A stretch of DNA of 64,000 bases, taken from assembly GCA_023402845.1 (NCBI GenBank), contig JAEYFP010000051.1, positions 1-64,000 on the forward strand, in the 5' to 3' direction. The notes below the pieces were generated by a model. It saw only the letters and a list, made by a program, of their open reading frames with translations, was not told where the DNA came from and did no database searches. How positions within the stretch are numbered: position 1 is the stretch's first letter; each line of letters starts with the position of its first letter. Shown piece by piece: positions 1-9,081 of this stretch. The DNA comes from Bacillota bacterium (GTDB taxonomy: Bacteria > Bacillota > Clostridia > Lachnospirales > Lachnospiraceae). Made by a program: the position numbers and the translations under genes.

Positions 1-132
1 AAAAAAGAACTATTACCTGATTGACACTAGGACAATTATATCATGGGTTTAACTAAGCCTATTGAACTAAATTTATTAAGTGATCAAGGTACATTTATGT
101 ATCTAAAAAATATTATACGAGGAGAATGTGTA

Positions 133-1917
133 ATGAAGCTGAGAATGCGTCTAATATGTAGTTATACCATTTTAGCGATCGCCGCGTCTATTATTATGGG
201 TTTCAGTTATAACAATTACGCCAATCAGCGGTATATTAACACAATTACAAATAATGCAAAGCTTCAGGCAGCCCAGATGGTCAATCTGTTTGATGATTCC
301 CAAAATAAGATGGAGCAGGTTGCGGAATTTATTCTATCTGATCAAAATACACTTTCTGCAATCAGATCACTTGCATTGGAAATGGCAGAACCAAAAGCAA
401 ATAAATCGGATATTGTGAATAATCAGGCGATTGTGAGGCGAAGTATAAATACAGCTTACAATTTGGATAATTTTTATCGTGTCATTATTTATAATAATTA
501 TGGATATGTGGCGGCTAGTGCGAATGCCAAGGATAAATTGGTAAATACGGAATTAAAGGGCACAGACATCCCGTGGATAGGTGAGGTACAAGCTACGAAG
601 GGAAGATTTATGCTGGTTTCGGCACATGCTGACGATTGGGGTATAAAAAAGCAACCGGAATTGGTCTATTCTGTTGTGAAGGAGATACAGGGTAAAAATC
701 TCGGCTATATTGAAATTCAGAAATCTATTATAGATTTGAGCAGGATTTTTGAGGGGCACGAATCAAAAGCAGAAGTGCTTGCCTTGCAGGAATCCAGCGG
801 AAAAATAATCTACTGCACGGAAGATAGAGAAGAAGAGGTATATAAGCAATACCTGTATCTGGAAGACGGGGCTTATCAACTTCGAAATAAAGAAAGCGGA
901 AAAGATGAATTAATAGTGAAGCAGGCTTCCGATAAATCTGATATTGTCATTATAACACTACTGGATTGGGAGGAAGCAATGGGGGATATTCCCAAAACAG
1001 GGTGGATGACAGCGGGTATTATTCTTTCCTTTCTGGTGCTTTCGATTCTATTTATTATCATTACAGCAAGTCTGTTAACGGCCCCGATCAGACAGCTACG
1101 CGAAAAAATGGAACATACGGATATAGCGAATATGGATCAGAAAATTGAAATTGCCAGCGCGGATGAGGATATTCAAGCATTGACACAATCGTATAGGGAA
1201 TTGCTAGAAAGACTTTGGGATTCTGTGACTCAGGAAAAAAAGCTGGCTCTTTTGCAGCTGCAGGCTCAGTTTGATACGTTGCAGACTCAGGTAAATCCGC
1301 ATTTTATTTATAATGTTTTAAATGTGATATCAGGTAGGGGAATTCAGGATAATGATGAAAAGATTTGTGAGATATGCGGAAATTTGGCGTCTATGCTAAG
1401 ATACTCTACAAGTACGAAAGAACGATATGCGACAATAGATGATGAATTAAATTATCTTAAAAACTATGTTTATCTTCTGGAAGCCAGATTCGAGAAAAGA
1501 CTTCAAGTGAAGATTCAGATTTCAGACCATATCAAAAAAGAAATTATGCCTAAAATTACATTGCAGCAATTGGTCGAAAACTCAATTGAGCATGGTTATC
1601 ATAATACTTCCGGAGATATGAACATTGAGGTGCGTGGTTATGAAAATGAGATGGGCTGGTTTATAGAGGTTGAGGATAATGGAGAAGGAATTTTAGAACA
1701 GGCACATGATGAACTTTTAAAAAAGATAGAGTGGATGCGATCTAAACTGACAGATCGAAAAGAAATTGTGGAAATGGAAATCGGCGGAATGGGACTGGCG
1801 AACACATATGGACGAATGTATTTGTTATATCAGGATGCGGTTGTATTTGATCTTAAAAATCGGGAGCTTAACCAAGGTGCATTAGCAATAATCGGTGTGA
1901 AGAAAAGGAGATTATAA
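133..1917 (+). CDS. YesM-type sensor histidine kinase
   Basis: Membrane sensor kinase of a two-component system, expected to sense an extracellular sugar-related cue and phosphorylate the adjacent response regulator. Seen: a transmembrane helix at about residues 9-25, an extracytoplasmic sensor domain, a second helix near 297-320, a HAMP-like linker, a His_kinase domain with the phosphoacceptor His near residue 390 in NPHFIYN, an N box (NSIEHGY) and a late glycine box (GMGLANTYGR). The 594-residue length is normal for the YesM family. I chose ATG 133 because GAGGAG lies 8 bases upstream; an upstream in-frame ATG at 43 has no good ribosome site and would put about 30 polar residues before the membrane anchor. 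The response regulator gene starts 2 bases after the stop. The ligand is unknown; rhamnose-containing glycans are inferred from the next genes. Confidence 0.93.
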   Translation: MKLRMRLICSYTILAIAASIIMGFSYNNYANQRYINTITNNAKLQAAQMVNLFDDSQNKMEQVAEFILSDQNTLSAIRSLALEMAEPKANKSDIVNNQAIVRRSINTAYNLDNFYRVIIYNNYGYVAASANAKDKLVNTELKGTDIPWIGEVQATKGRFMLVSAHADDWGIKKQPELVYSVVKEIQGKNLGYIEIQKSIIDLSRIFEGHESKAEVLALQESSGKIIYCTEDREEEVYKQYLYLEDGAYQLRNKESGKDELIVKQASDKSDIVIITLLDWEEAMGDIPKTGWMTAGIILSFLVLSILFIIITASLLTAPIRQLREKMEHTDIANMDQKIEIASADEDIQALTQSYRELLERLWDSVTQEKKLALLQLQAQFDTLQTQVNPHFIYNVLNVISGRGIQDNDEKICEICGNLASMLRYSTSTKERYATIDDELNYLKNYVYLLEARFEKRLQVKIQISDHIKKEIMPKITLQQLVENSIEHGYHNTSGDMNIEVRGYENEMGWFIEVEDNGEGILEQAHDELLKKIEWMRSKLTDRKEIVEMEIGGMGLANTYGRMYLLYQDAVVFDLKNRELNQGALAIIGVKKRRL

Positions 1918-1919
1918 TA

Positions 1920-3422
1920 ATGTATACAGTAATGTTAGTAGATGATGAGCCGGCAGCTCTGAACTATATGCTAATGATTATTCAAAAAAAGTGTCCGGAG
2001 TTTCAAGTTATTGCGATGGCAAATGACGGAAAGGAAGCACTCAAAATGGTTGGGGAACTGGAGCCGGATGTATTGGTATTTGACATACGAATGCCAATCG
2101 TTGACGGGCTTGCCATGTCTTATAAAATCAAGGAGCTGGGACTTTCTGTAATCATGGTGGTGGTCAGCGGCTATTCTCAATTTGACTACGCAAGAACTGC
2201 TATGCAGAATGGTGCAGTGGATTATCTGTTAAAGCCGGTGGTTCCTGATGATGCAAAAAGATTGTTTGATAAATTGAAAATAAAAGTGGAAAAAAAGTAT
2301 TATGAACGGCGTGCAATGCTATTGAGAAAATTGTATGAAAGCGAAGAACCGAGAGAAAATGACTTGACGAAATATTTTGGAGATCAAAAATATTATATAG
2401 CACTTGCCAGAGTTAACGGGTTGCCGGAAAGGTTTTCCAAAATGAACGGCAGGGAAATCTTCTCGGGTCCTCATGAAAAGATGATCGCCTATGGAAGAGA
2501 TGAAAAGGAAGATTTGTTTATTTGTCCGCGTGAACTTCTATCCTCAAGAAAATTTGAAGAGATGATAGTGGAACATGTTAGAAAGGAAAGGGGTGATCAG
2601 GGATATCTGACTATTTTATTTTCTGAAAATGCCTATGACTGTAAAGAGATTAAAGCAGTGGCAGGCAAATTGTATCACATTCTTGATAACAATGTAGTTT
2701 TTCTTAAAAATCAAGTTATTTTGCTGGAAAAATATAAAGAAAAGCCTATTATTAGGATGCTGGAAGAAGAGAAAAGTGCAATGGAGAATTTTAAATATTA
2801 TGCTGAAAAAAGAAATATATCAAAGTTACAGGACACGATTAAAGGCTTAATTCGCACTTGGGTTAATTTGGAAAGACCTATTTTATGGGTGGAAAGACGT
2901 ATCAGAAGTCTTTCTATTATTTGGTTTGATGCAAAAGAGTCAGATAGTGACGAGGATTACATTGAGAGAGAATATATGCTGGAAGAGATTTTTGCAGAAA
3001 GCGTAACATTAGAACAATTGGAAAATAATGTGTGTGATCTTTTTTTTCAACACGAAGAAAAGGATCACTCTGCCGATGAAAAGATGGACACAGAAATTTT
3101 TATAGAAAAAATATGTAATTATATTAAAAAGCATTTGGGAGATGATATCGGTGCTCAGGAAATAGGCAGGAAGTTTGGTGTTTCACAGACTTACCTTGGA
3201 AAATTATTTAGGAAATATAAGGATACCTCATTCAATACTTATCTTACCGCATTAAGAATGGAAAAAGCAAAAGAAATTATTATACAAAATCCGAATGCAT
3301 TAATCAAGGAGATTGCGGAGAGGCTTGGGTATAACGATCAATTCTATTTCAGCAGGGTATTTCGCTCTTATGCAGGAATGAGTCCGTCGGATTACATGAT
3401 TAATGAAAAAAAGGAGAACTAG
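1920..3422 (+). CDS. YesN-type response regulator, AraC-family output
   Basis: Cytoplasmic DNA-binding partner of the preceding kinase. Seen: an N-terminal CheY-like receiver with acidic pocket (VDDE at residues 7-10), phosphoacceptor Asp55 in VFDIRMP and the conserved Lys of YLLKP near 105; a variable middle section of roughly 270 residues; and a C-terminal pair of AraC helix-turn-helix units (about 396-495) ending in the family signature near YNDQFYFSRVFR. AAAGGAG precedes ATG 1920 and the spacing to the kinase is 2 bases, so the two are cotranscribed. The GH78 gene follows after 2 bases, so this regulator probably controls its own operon. Length, 500 residues, is typical. Confidence 0.93.
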   Translation: MYTVMLVDDEPAALNYMLMIIQKKCPEFQVIAMANDGKEALKMVGELEPDVLVFDIRMPIVDGLAMSYKIKELGLSVIMVVVSGYSQFDYARTAMQNGAVDYLLKPVVPDDAKRLFDKLKIKVEKKYYERRAMLLRKLYESEEPRENDLTKYFGDQKYYIALARVNGLPERFSKMNGREIFSGPHEKMIAYGRDEKEDLFICPRELLSSRKFEEMIVEHVRKERGDQGYLTILFSENAYDCKEIKAVAGKLYHILDNNVVFLKNQVILLEKYKEKPIIRMLEEEKSAMENFKYYAEKRNISKLQDTIKGLIRTWVNLERPILWVERRIRSLSIIWFDAKESDSDEDYIEREYMLEEIFAESVTLEQLENNVCDLFFQHEEKDHSADEKMDTEIFIEKICNYIKKHLGDDIGAQEIGRKFGVSQTYLGKLFRKYKDTSFNTYLTALRMEKAKEIIIQNPNALIKEIAERLGYNDQFYFSRVFRSYAGMSPSDYMINEKKEN

Positions 3423-3424
3423 AG

Positions 3425-5404
3425 ATGAAAATGACGTATTGGATTTATTATCCGGGTGATTTTGAAATCTATCATGGGATGCTGCAAAGCTTTAGCAGAG
3501 AGGAAAGAGGGTTTTTTTGGCCGGCATATTATAAAATTGATGATTGCAGAAGGCATGTAAAATTCACAAGAACATATCAGCTGACAGATAAAACCTCTTT
3601 TATTGTACATTCAAATGTTCTCGGCTATCTTAGGGTAAATGATGAAAAAAGACGTTTTAATGAGGAAATTCAGTGCGAAAAAGGAAAGAATTATATTGAG
3701 ATTTTTGCCGGAGCACCGACGGGAGTTCCCTCCGTGTTTATTGAAGGAGAGCTGATATATTCCGATAAGGATTGGAAAGTAGATGATTTCGTCTCTTCGC
3801 CTGTGACAGTTGGATATAGTAGGATTTATACAAAAAAGGAACAAAATCCCTCGATTTGGGTATATGACAGCAGAGAAGTAAAACCATCTATAATGACTGA
3901 GATAGAGGGAGGAACGTTATATGATTTTGAGACTGAACTGACTGCCACTTTAAAAGTACAGTTTCTAAATGGATTTAAGAAAATAATGATTTGTTATGGG
4001 GAATCTGTGGCGGAAGCAATAAATATTGACGAATGCTATTATAGCCAAAGCCTGCTATCAGAGAAAGATGCCATCGGAAGAAGGGCATTCCGTTATTTAT
4101 ACCTGCCGGAAGTATTACCGGGGGAGGTAGAGATCACAGCAGTTGATTTATTTAACAATTATCCCAGTAAAGCGGACTTTCACTCTAATGAAGAGGAATT
4201 CAATAAAATATGGGAAGTAGCAGAAAGAACATTTAAATTGTGTGCAGGTGCGTTTTTTATAGATGGTGTCAAAAGAGATAAATGGATTTGGTCGGGGGAT
4301 GCCTATCAAAGCTATTATGTTAATCAGTATCTTTTGTTTGACGAAGAAATAAGCAAACGTACCATCTGGGCATTGCGTGGAAATGATCCTCTCAAACAGC
4401 ACATAAATACAATCGTTGATTATTCTATGTATTGGGTATTAAGTGTTTATAATCATTATCAAATGACGGGCGATATTGAATTTGTGCGGGCTATTTATCC
4501 AAAGATGAAGACTATGATGGAGTTTTTGGAAATTCAGTTGGATGAACATGGCTTTATCATTGGAAGAGAAGGCGATTGGATATTTATTGATTGGTCGGAA
4601 ATGGATAAGGAGGGAGCACTTTGTGCGGAGCAGATGTTATTGGCGATGTGTTATAAAACAATGCATATTTGCGGAAAAATAATGGACGACCATGAAACGG
4701 CAGATTACAAAGATAAGTATCAGCAACTACTTGAAAATATAGACAGTTATTATTGGGATAAAGAAAAACATGCATATATAGATACTTTTGCATCCGGAAA
4801 AAGGCATGTGACAAGACACGGTAATATTTTCGCCATTTTATATCACTTTGTGGACAGTAAAAGAGCGCAGGAGATTTATGAGCATGTTCTTTTAAATCCG
4901 GAGATTACTGAAATAGTAACACCCTATTTTAAATTCTATGAGATGGAGGTGCTCTGTCAAATGGGGAAGCTGAAAGAAGTAAAGGATAGAATAAGTGCCT
5001 ATTGGGGAGGGATGCTGAAACTTGGAGCAGTCACCTTTTGGGAGGAATATGATCCTAAAAAAGAGGATACATCTCATTATGAAATGTATGGGGATCCGTT
5101 TGGGAAAAGCTTATGCCATGCTTGGGCAGCAAGCCCAATTTATCTGATCGGAAGATATTTCATGGGTATCAGACAGACAGACGTGGCATATGGAAGCTAC
5201 ATAGTAGAGCCTGATACTGCATTGTTCAGGGAATGCAGCTGCAGATTTCCATTAAAGGACGGAGAAGTAATACTAAGATATGACCGGAATGTTATGAAAG
5301 TAATGGCAACAAGAGAAGGCGGTATACTGAAATATCATAATGCAGAATATATACTTGAAAAAAACAAAGAGATTTGTGTTGCTTTAGGACACAACAACAT
5401 ATAA
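3425..5404 (+). CDS. GH78-family protein (alpha-L-rhamnosidase-like)
   Basis: Predicted six-hairpin glycoside hydrolase of family GH78, which releases terminal alpha-L-rhamnose. Seen: 659 residues, no signal peptide, and the characteristic acidic cluster DGVKRDKWIWSGD beginning at residue 280, followed by the aromatic-rich helical toroid and a C-terminal beta domain. This motif form (KRDKW...GD) differs from the CPQRDERLGWTGD form of the next gene, so the two proteins belong to different GH78 subgroups and may split different linkages. The gene starts 2 bases after the response regulator with GGAG 8 bases upstream of ATG. It should act in the cytoplasm on imported oligosaccharides. Substrate is inferred only from family. 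Confidence 0.85.
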   Translation: MKMTYWIYYPGDFEIYHGMLQSFSREERGFFWPAYYKIDDCRRHVKFTRTYQLTDKTSFIVHSNVLGYLRVNDEKRRFNEEIQCEKGKNYIEIFAGAPTGVPSVFIEGELIYSDKDWKVDDFVSSPVTVGYSRIYTKKEQNPSIWVYDSREVKPSIMTEIEGGTLYDFETELTATLKVQFLNGFKKIMICYGESVAEAINIDECYYSQSLLSEKDAIGRRAFRYLYLPEVLPGEVEITAVDLFNNYPSKADFHSNEEEFNKIWEVAERTFKLCAGAFFIDGVKRDKWIWSGDAYQSYYVNQYLLFDEEISKRTIWALRGNDPLKQHINTIVDYSMYWVLSVYNHYQMTGDIEFVRAIYPKMKTMMEFLEIQLDEHGFIIGREGDWIFIDWSEMDKEGALCAEQMLLAMCYKTMHICGKIMDDHETADYKDKYQQLLENIDSYYWDKEKHAYIDTFASGKRHVTRHGNIFAILYHFVDSKRAQEIYEHVLLNPEITEIVTPYFKFYEMEVLCQMGKLKEVKDRISAYWGGMLKLGAVTFWEEYDPKKEDTSHYEMYGDPFGKSLCHAWAASPIYLIGRYFMGIRQTDVAYGSYIVEPDTALFRECSCRFPLKDGEVILRYDRNVMKVMATREGGILKYHNAEYILEKNKEICVALGHNNI

Positions 5405-5434
5405 AAATGAAAAGCTTACGACAAGAGAGGAGTA

Positions 5435-7600
5435 ATGATGGATGTTAATGCTTCATGGATCAGACCAAAGACAGATATGGGGGATGTATGTCCGGTCTTT
5501 CGCCGGAGAATTGCTGTAAATAAGCCGGTAAAACAGGCTGTTTTAAATATAACCGCGTTAGGAGTATATGAAGCCAGAATGAATGGAAACAGAATCGGAG
5601 AATTTATTTTGGCACCCGGCTGGACTTCTTATCAGAAAAGACTGCAGGTTCAAGAATATAAGGTTACAGATATGATATGCGCAGCTATCAATGAGCTAAC
5701 CATAGTGGTGGGTAAGGGTTGGTTTCGGTCTCCGATGCCGGGCTGGATGGAATCGAAAGATAAAATTAGACGTAAAAATCAAAGCGGCGGTTTGATTGCG
5801 CTTCTGAGGATTGAGTATATTGACGGCTCGACAGAGGAAATATCATCTGATGAATCTTGGGAATGCGGGGAAAGCAGGGTACGTTTTAGTGAAATTTATG
5901 ATGGAGAAATATATGATGCTTGCTTTAAAACTCATGAATGGAAGCCAGTAGAAGAATTTACCTGGCCGAAAGAGATATTAATCCCTCAGGAGGGGGAGGA
6001 GATCAGAGAAATCTGCAGAGTACAGGCTAAGTCCGTGTTGACTACACCGGCAGGAGAGACCGTTGTGGATTTTGGGCAGGAAGTGACCGGATATACAGAA
6101 ATTTCCCTGACTGCACATCAAGGTGAAAGAGTTCGTATTCTGCATGGAGAAGTACTTGACAGGAATGGGAATTTCTATCATGCGAATTATAGAAGCGCGA
6201 AAGCCGAGCTGCTCTATATATGTAAGGACGGCCGGCAGAGCTGGCATCCACAATTGACGTTTTTTGGCTTTAGATATCTAAAAGTGGAAGAGTTCCCCGG
6301 AGTGGTTGATATCAATACATTTACCGCGGTTGCGGTATGTTCAGATATTAAGCAGACAGGAACAATATTATGCGGCAATGCAGAGTGGAATCAGTTGTTT
6401 TCTAATATTATCTGGGGACAAAAAGGAAATTTCCTTGATGTTCCGACGGATTGCCCGCAGCGTGATGAAAGACTTGGTTGGACAGGGGATGCACAGGTGT
6501 TTATAAAGGCTGCCTGTTATAATTTCGACTCGGAACGATTCTTTGTTAAATGGCTTCATGATTTGGAAGCGGATCAAAGAAAAGGCGGTGCGGTGGGACA
6601 GGTAATACCGGATTATCTTCCCGAGCTAAATGCAAGTGCGGCATGGGGAGATGCGGCGGTGATCTGTCCATGGCAGATTTATCAGACATACGGTAATGTT
6701 AAAGTGCTTCATGAACAGTTTGAAAGTATGAAAAACTGGGTGGATTATATTACGAATTCAACTACGACAAAGTATCTTTGGACCGGAGGAGAGCATTTTG
6801 GGGACTGGCTCGGATTGGATGCGCCTTCCGGAAGTTATAAAGGCTCCAGCAGGGAGGATTTTATAGCGTCAGCTTTCTATGCGTACAGTACGGGCTTATT
6901 AATCAAAGCCGGCGAAGTAATAAAGAAGGAAATGAAAGACTACAGATTATTGTATCAAAATATTATACATACATTCCAAAAAACCTATCCGAAATACTAT
7001 ACTCAGACCGAACATATATTGGCGGTTTGGTTTGATCTGGCAACAGATTTACAGCAAACCGCTGATGATTTGGCTGTTATGATAGAAAAAGACGGGTGTC
7101 AAATGAGAACAGGCTTTGTAGGAACACCATATATTCTTCATGTTCTTAGTAAGTATGGACATTCCGATCTGGCATATACGCTGCTGTTAAGAAAAGCATA
7201 TCCATCCTGGCTATATGCAGTGGAAAAGGGTGCCACTACGATTTGGGAGCATTGGGATGGTATCATGGAAAACGGGGAGTTCTGGAGTGCGGATATGAAT
7301 TCTTTTAATCACTATGCATACGGAGCTGTTGCTGACTGGATATATGAGCGGGCGGCAGGAATCACGCATGCGGAAACTGAGGCGGGATTTACCAAAGTAA
7401 GGATTGCACCGTGCCCGGATAAAAGATTAGGATGGTTGGAGGTCTCGATTAAAACAAGAAATGGGCTTGTTTCTTCCGCTTGGAAATATACGAAAGAAGG
7501 AATTCGGTATCATATAAGTGTTGATATGCCCGCAATAATAAATATTGCGGGAAAGGAAACAGCGGTACAGCCAGGGGTTTATGTTTTCTGGGAAAAATAG
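5435..7600 (+). CDS. alpha-L-rhamnosidase (GH78)
   Basis: Hydrolyses terminal non-reducing alpha-L-rhamnose residues. Seen: an N-terminal Bac_rhamnosid_N type beta domain (about 5-75, APGWTSYQKRLQVQ), a concanavalin-like section containing VDFGQEVTGY, the signature DVPTDCPQRDERLGWTGDAQ starting at residue 335 with the acidic catalytic cluster, an alpha/alpha barrel, and a C-terminal beta domain (FNHYAYGAVADWIYE onward). At 721 residues it is shorter than the usual 850-1000, apparently lacking an extra N-terminal beta-sandwich. There is no signal peptide. GAGGAG precedes two adjacent ATG codons (5435, 5438); either could be used. It is the last gene before a strong hairpin, so the operon reads kinase, regulator, GH78, GH78. 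Confidence 0.9.
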   Translation: MMDVNASWIRPKTDMGDVCPVFRRRIAVNKPVKQAVLNITALGVYEARMNGNRIGEFILAPGWTSYQKRLQVQEYKVTDMICAAINELTIVVGKGWFRSPMPGWMESKDKIRRKNQSGGLIALLRIEYIDGSTEEISSDESWECGESRVRFSEIYDGEIYDACFKTHEWKPVEEFTWPKEILIPQEGEEIREICRVQAKSVLTTPAGETVVDFGQEVTGYTEISLTAHQGERVRILHGEVLDRNGNFYHANYRSAKAELLYICKDGRQSWHPQLTFFGFRYLKVEEFPGVVDINTFTAVAVCSDIKQTGTILCGNAEWNQLFSNIIWGQKGNFLDVPTDCPQRDERLGWTGDAQVFIKAACYNFDSERFFVKWLHDLEADQRKGGAVGQVIPDYLPELNASAAWGDAAVICPWQIYQTYGNVKVLHEQFESMKNWVDYITNSTTTKYLWTGGEHFGDWLGLDAPSGSYKGSSREDFIASAFYAYSTGLLIKAGEVIKKEMKDYRLLYQNIIHTFQKTYPKYYTQTEHILAVWFDLATDLQQTADDLAVMIEKDGCQMRTGFVGTPYILHVLSKYGHSDLAYTLLLRKAYPSWLYAVEKGATTIWEHWDGIMENGEFWSADMNSFNHYAYGAVADWIYERAAGITHAETEAGFTKVRIAPCPDKRLGWLEVSIKTRNGLVSSAWKYTKEGIRYHISVDMPAIINIAGKETAVQPGVYVFWEK

Positions 7601-7637
7601 AAAGTAGTGTAAATAATTTTGTGTCTTCGTGATAAAT

Positions 7638-7693
7638 ACCACTTTTTTGGTGAGAATCAGATATGAATAATCTCACTTGAAAGGTGGTTTTTA
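7638..7693 (+). terminator. long hairpin terminator after the rhamnosidase operon
   Basis: Arms 7638-7655 and 7671-7688 pair over nearly all of 18 positions, counting G-U pairs. They start with ACCAC and end with GTGGT, with inner GTGAGA/TCTCAC, and a T5 tract follows. The position, 38 bases after the GH78 stop, suits a Rho-independent terminator. Confidence 0.75.
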
Positions 7694-7701
7694 TATAGCT
7701 A

Positions 7702-7950
7702 TTGCAAAAGAACTATAATGGTTCAGTATCAAGTGGTCCAACCTTGGTGGATGTGTTAGATAAACTGATTCGTATGGAAGTAGTTGCCAAGGCGGCTCCG
7801 ATTAATGATGAAAATAATAAGAAAAAAGCTGGATATTATATTTGTGATAATCTTTCCATGTTTTATTATCGATATATTTTCAGATATTCATCTCAATTGA
7901 AGATTCTGCCTTCTCGCGTTTATAATTGCTTGCAGGCTGAATATAGTTGA
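7702..7950 (+). pseudogene. remnant of an AAA-family ATPase (DUF234-like C-terminal piece)
   Basis: An 80-residue open stretch with no ribosome site and only a TTG at its start. It reads like the segment after the ATPase core in the archaeal-type AAA/DUF234 proteins: a winged-helix end (LVDVLDKLIRMEVVAK), then KKAGYYICDNLSMFYYRYIF, which is the family's Y-I-x-DN...F-x-Y-R-F/Y element. The N-terminal P-loop half is absent and the C-terminal nuclease-like portion is lost after a stop at 7948-7950. I interpret it as a decayed fragment. Family assignment is by recollected motif only. Confidence 0.5.
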
Positions 7951-8050
7951 CATAGCAGAAGCTTATTGAAAATATTTGTGTATAAGAATATACTAAAAGT
8001 ATATCTGAAGAAGCTTATACATAATTGGACATGAGCATTTTAATAAATCT

Positions 8051-8384
8051 TTGACCTTAGACATAGAAAACCGGTTGATGCTTTATGAGGATAGCCGGAA
8101 TCAAACACTGAAAGAAGGTGGAAGCATGTCGAATAATTCAAATTGGAAATTTGAATTAGAAGAATACATTAAGCAGGGCGAGCAGGGCAAAACCGAGAGA
8201 ATTGAAGCTTGGCGGACAAAATTCACTTCCGATATCTGGAAGATTCATCCGTTTTGCGAAGGTAATACGAGAGCTACTGCAGTATTCATTATTAAATATT
8301 TGAAAACTCTTGGATTCCATGTTAGTAATGACGTATTTGTGGGAAATTCCTAGTATTTCAGATATGCACTTTGGATGAATTGGA
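8051..8384 (+). pseudogene. collapsed VbhA-like antitoxin / Fic protein remnant
   Basis: The readable part contains two pieces. Residues around 27-53 (WKFELEEYIKQGEQGKTERIEAWRT) resemble the start of VbhA-type Fic antitoxins. After an abrupt join comes the Fic active-site motif HPFCEGNTR, with the catalytic His, and the following helix TAVFIIKYLKTLGF. The frame stops at TAG 8351-8353, but translation past it continues YFRYAL, matching the GNSWYFRNAL type continuation of related Fic proteins, so a TGG Trp codon has probably become TAG. Most of the Fic fold upstream of the motif is missing. A non-functional deletion derivative of a toxin-antitoxin or AMPylation locus is the best reading. Confidence 0.6.
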
Positions 8385-8562
8385 GATTTTAAAGGAGATT
8401 GCACTTGAACCGGATATTACACAAAAAGAACTTGCTGACAAGATCGGCAAGTCGGAACGTACAATAAAAAGTAAAACTATAAAACTGCAGGAAAAAGGAT
8501 ATATTCAGCGTTTGAATGGTAAACGCAACGGGCGTTGGGAATTACTCATTGAATTACCTTAA
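8371..8562 (+). pseudogene. winged helix-turn-helix fragment
   Basis: A 63-residue frame starting at TTG with no convincing ribosome site. Residues 4-60 form a clean winged helix: EILKEIALEPDITQKELADKIG, then the recognition helix SERTIKSKTIKLQEKG and a wing. This module occurs at the C-terminus of Fic proteins and of AlbA_2/RecG-like ATP-binding proteins. It abuts the Fic remnant in the same orientation but in a different frame, so it may be the tail of that protein or a separate broken gene. A free-standing small regulator cannot be excluded. Confidence 0.4.
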
Positions 8563-8620
8563 GAGTGAGTGGATATAGAATCTGAGTGGAAGGAAGAGTA
8601 CAAGTTTCTTGATTCGATTT

Positions 8621-8752
8621 GAAAAAAGGACCGATGATAGTTATCATATCAATCACCCCAATTACAGGGTGCTTGATATGACTGTCGGATACAACGATAT
8701 AAGTTTATTCCGCAAGGCAGCCGGGGAAAGATTTGATTATTGTAGCTCATAG
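8621..8752 (+). other. unrecognised coding-like fragment
   Basis: A stretch without its own start reads EKRTDDSYHINHPNYRVL followed by DMTVGYNDISLFRKAAGERF and a stop at 8750-8752. Its composition is protein-like and it sits between remnants, so it is probably a piece of another broken gene. I do not recognise the family. Confidence 0.25.
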
Positions 8753-8756
8753 TCGG

Positions 8757-9014
8757 ATGGGTGCGACAGAGGAAGAGTTTCTTGACATTACACTGGGTTC
8801 TGCCAGCGTCATGGGTTTGACGAATGACAAGGAAAGGAAGGTCAGACTTTGTGTGGATGAAGAGGTATTAGAGGGCACAGAGATTGACTGTCATCCATGT
8901 ATCAACACATCAACTATCAAGTTTGCAACAAAGGATTTGGTGGAAAAGATTATTCCGGCGATGGTTCATACGATCCTTTTGCCCCCCCCCCCAATATTAT
9001 CTATAAAAATATAA
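8757..9014 (+). pseudogene. C-terminal remnant of a YbaK/ProX-type aminoacyl-tRNA deacylase
   Basis: The readable frame matches the second half of prolyl-tRNA synthetase-associated editing proteins (Ala-tRNA(Pro) deacylase type): EEEFLDITLGSASVMGLTND, then VRLCVDEEVL, then CHPCINTSTIKFATKDL. The N-terminal half, about 80 residues including the substrate-binding start, is missing, and no ribosome site serves a start here. The end of the frame runs through a tract of eleven C at 8982-8992, which scrambles the expected tail. The gene is decayed in this sequence. Confidence 0.6.
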
Positions 9015-9016
9015 TT

Positions 9017-9060
9017 TATCAGAATAAACATGACACACAGATGGCATGTTTATTCTGATA
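9017..9060. promoter_or_regulatory. perfect 16-bp inverted repeat upstream of the WYL regulator gene
   Basis: TATCAGAATAAACATG at 9017-9032 is repeated exactly as its reverse complement at 9045-9060, with a 12-base spacer. It ends 21 bases before the regulator start codon at 9082. No T tract follows, so it looks like an operator or leader hairpin and not a terminator. Autoregulation by the WYL protein is an inference. Confidence 0.6.
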
Positions 9061-9081
9061 GAGTATAGGTATGGAGTTCTT

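Noticed and set aside
21..49. TTGACA near the left edge as a promoter for the first operon
   Set aside because: No -10 hexamer occurs at 16-18 bases downstream, and the true start of the operon may lie outside the window.
43..132. N-terminal extension of the first kinase from ATG 43
   Set aside because: No ribosome site is present and the strong GAGGAG serves ATG 133.
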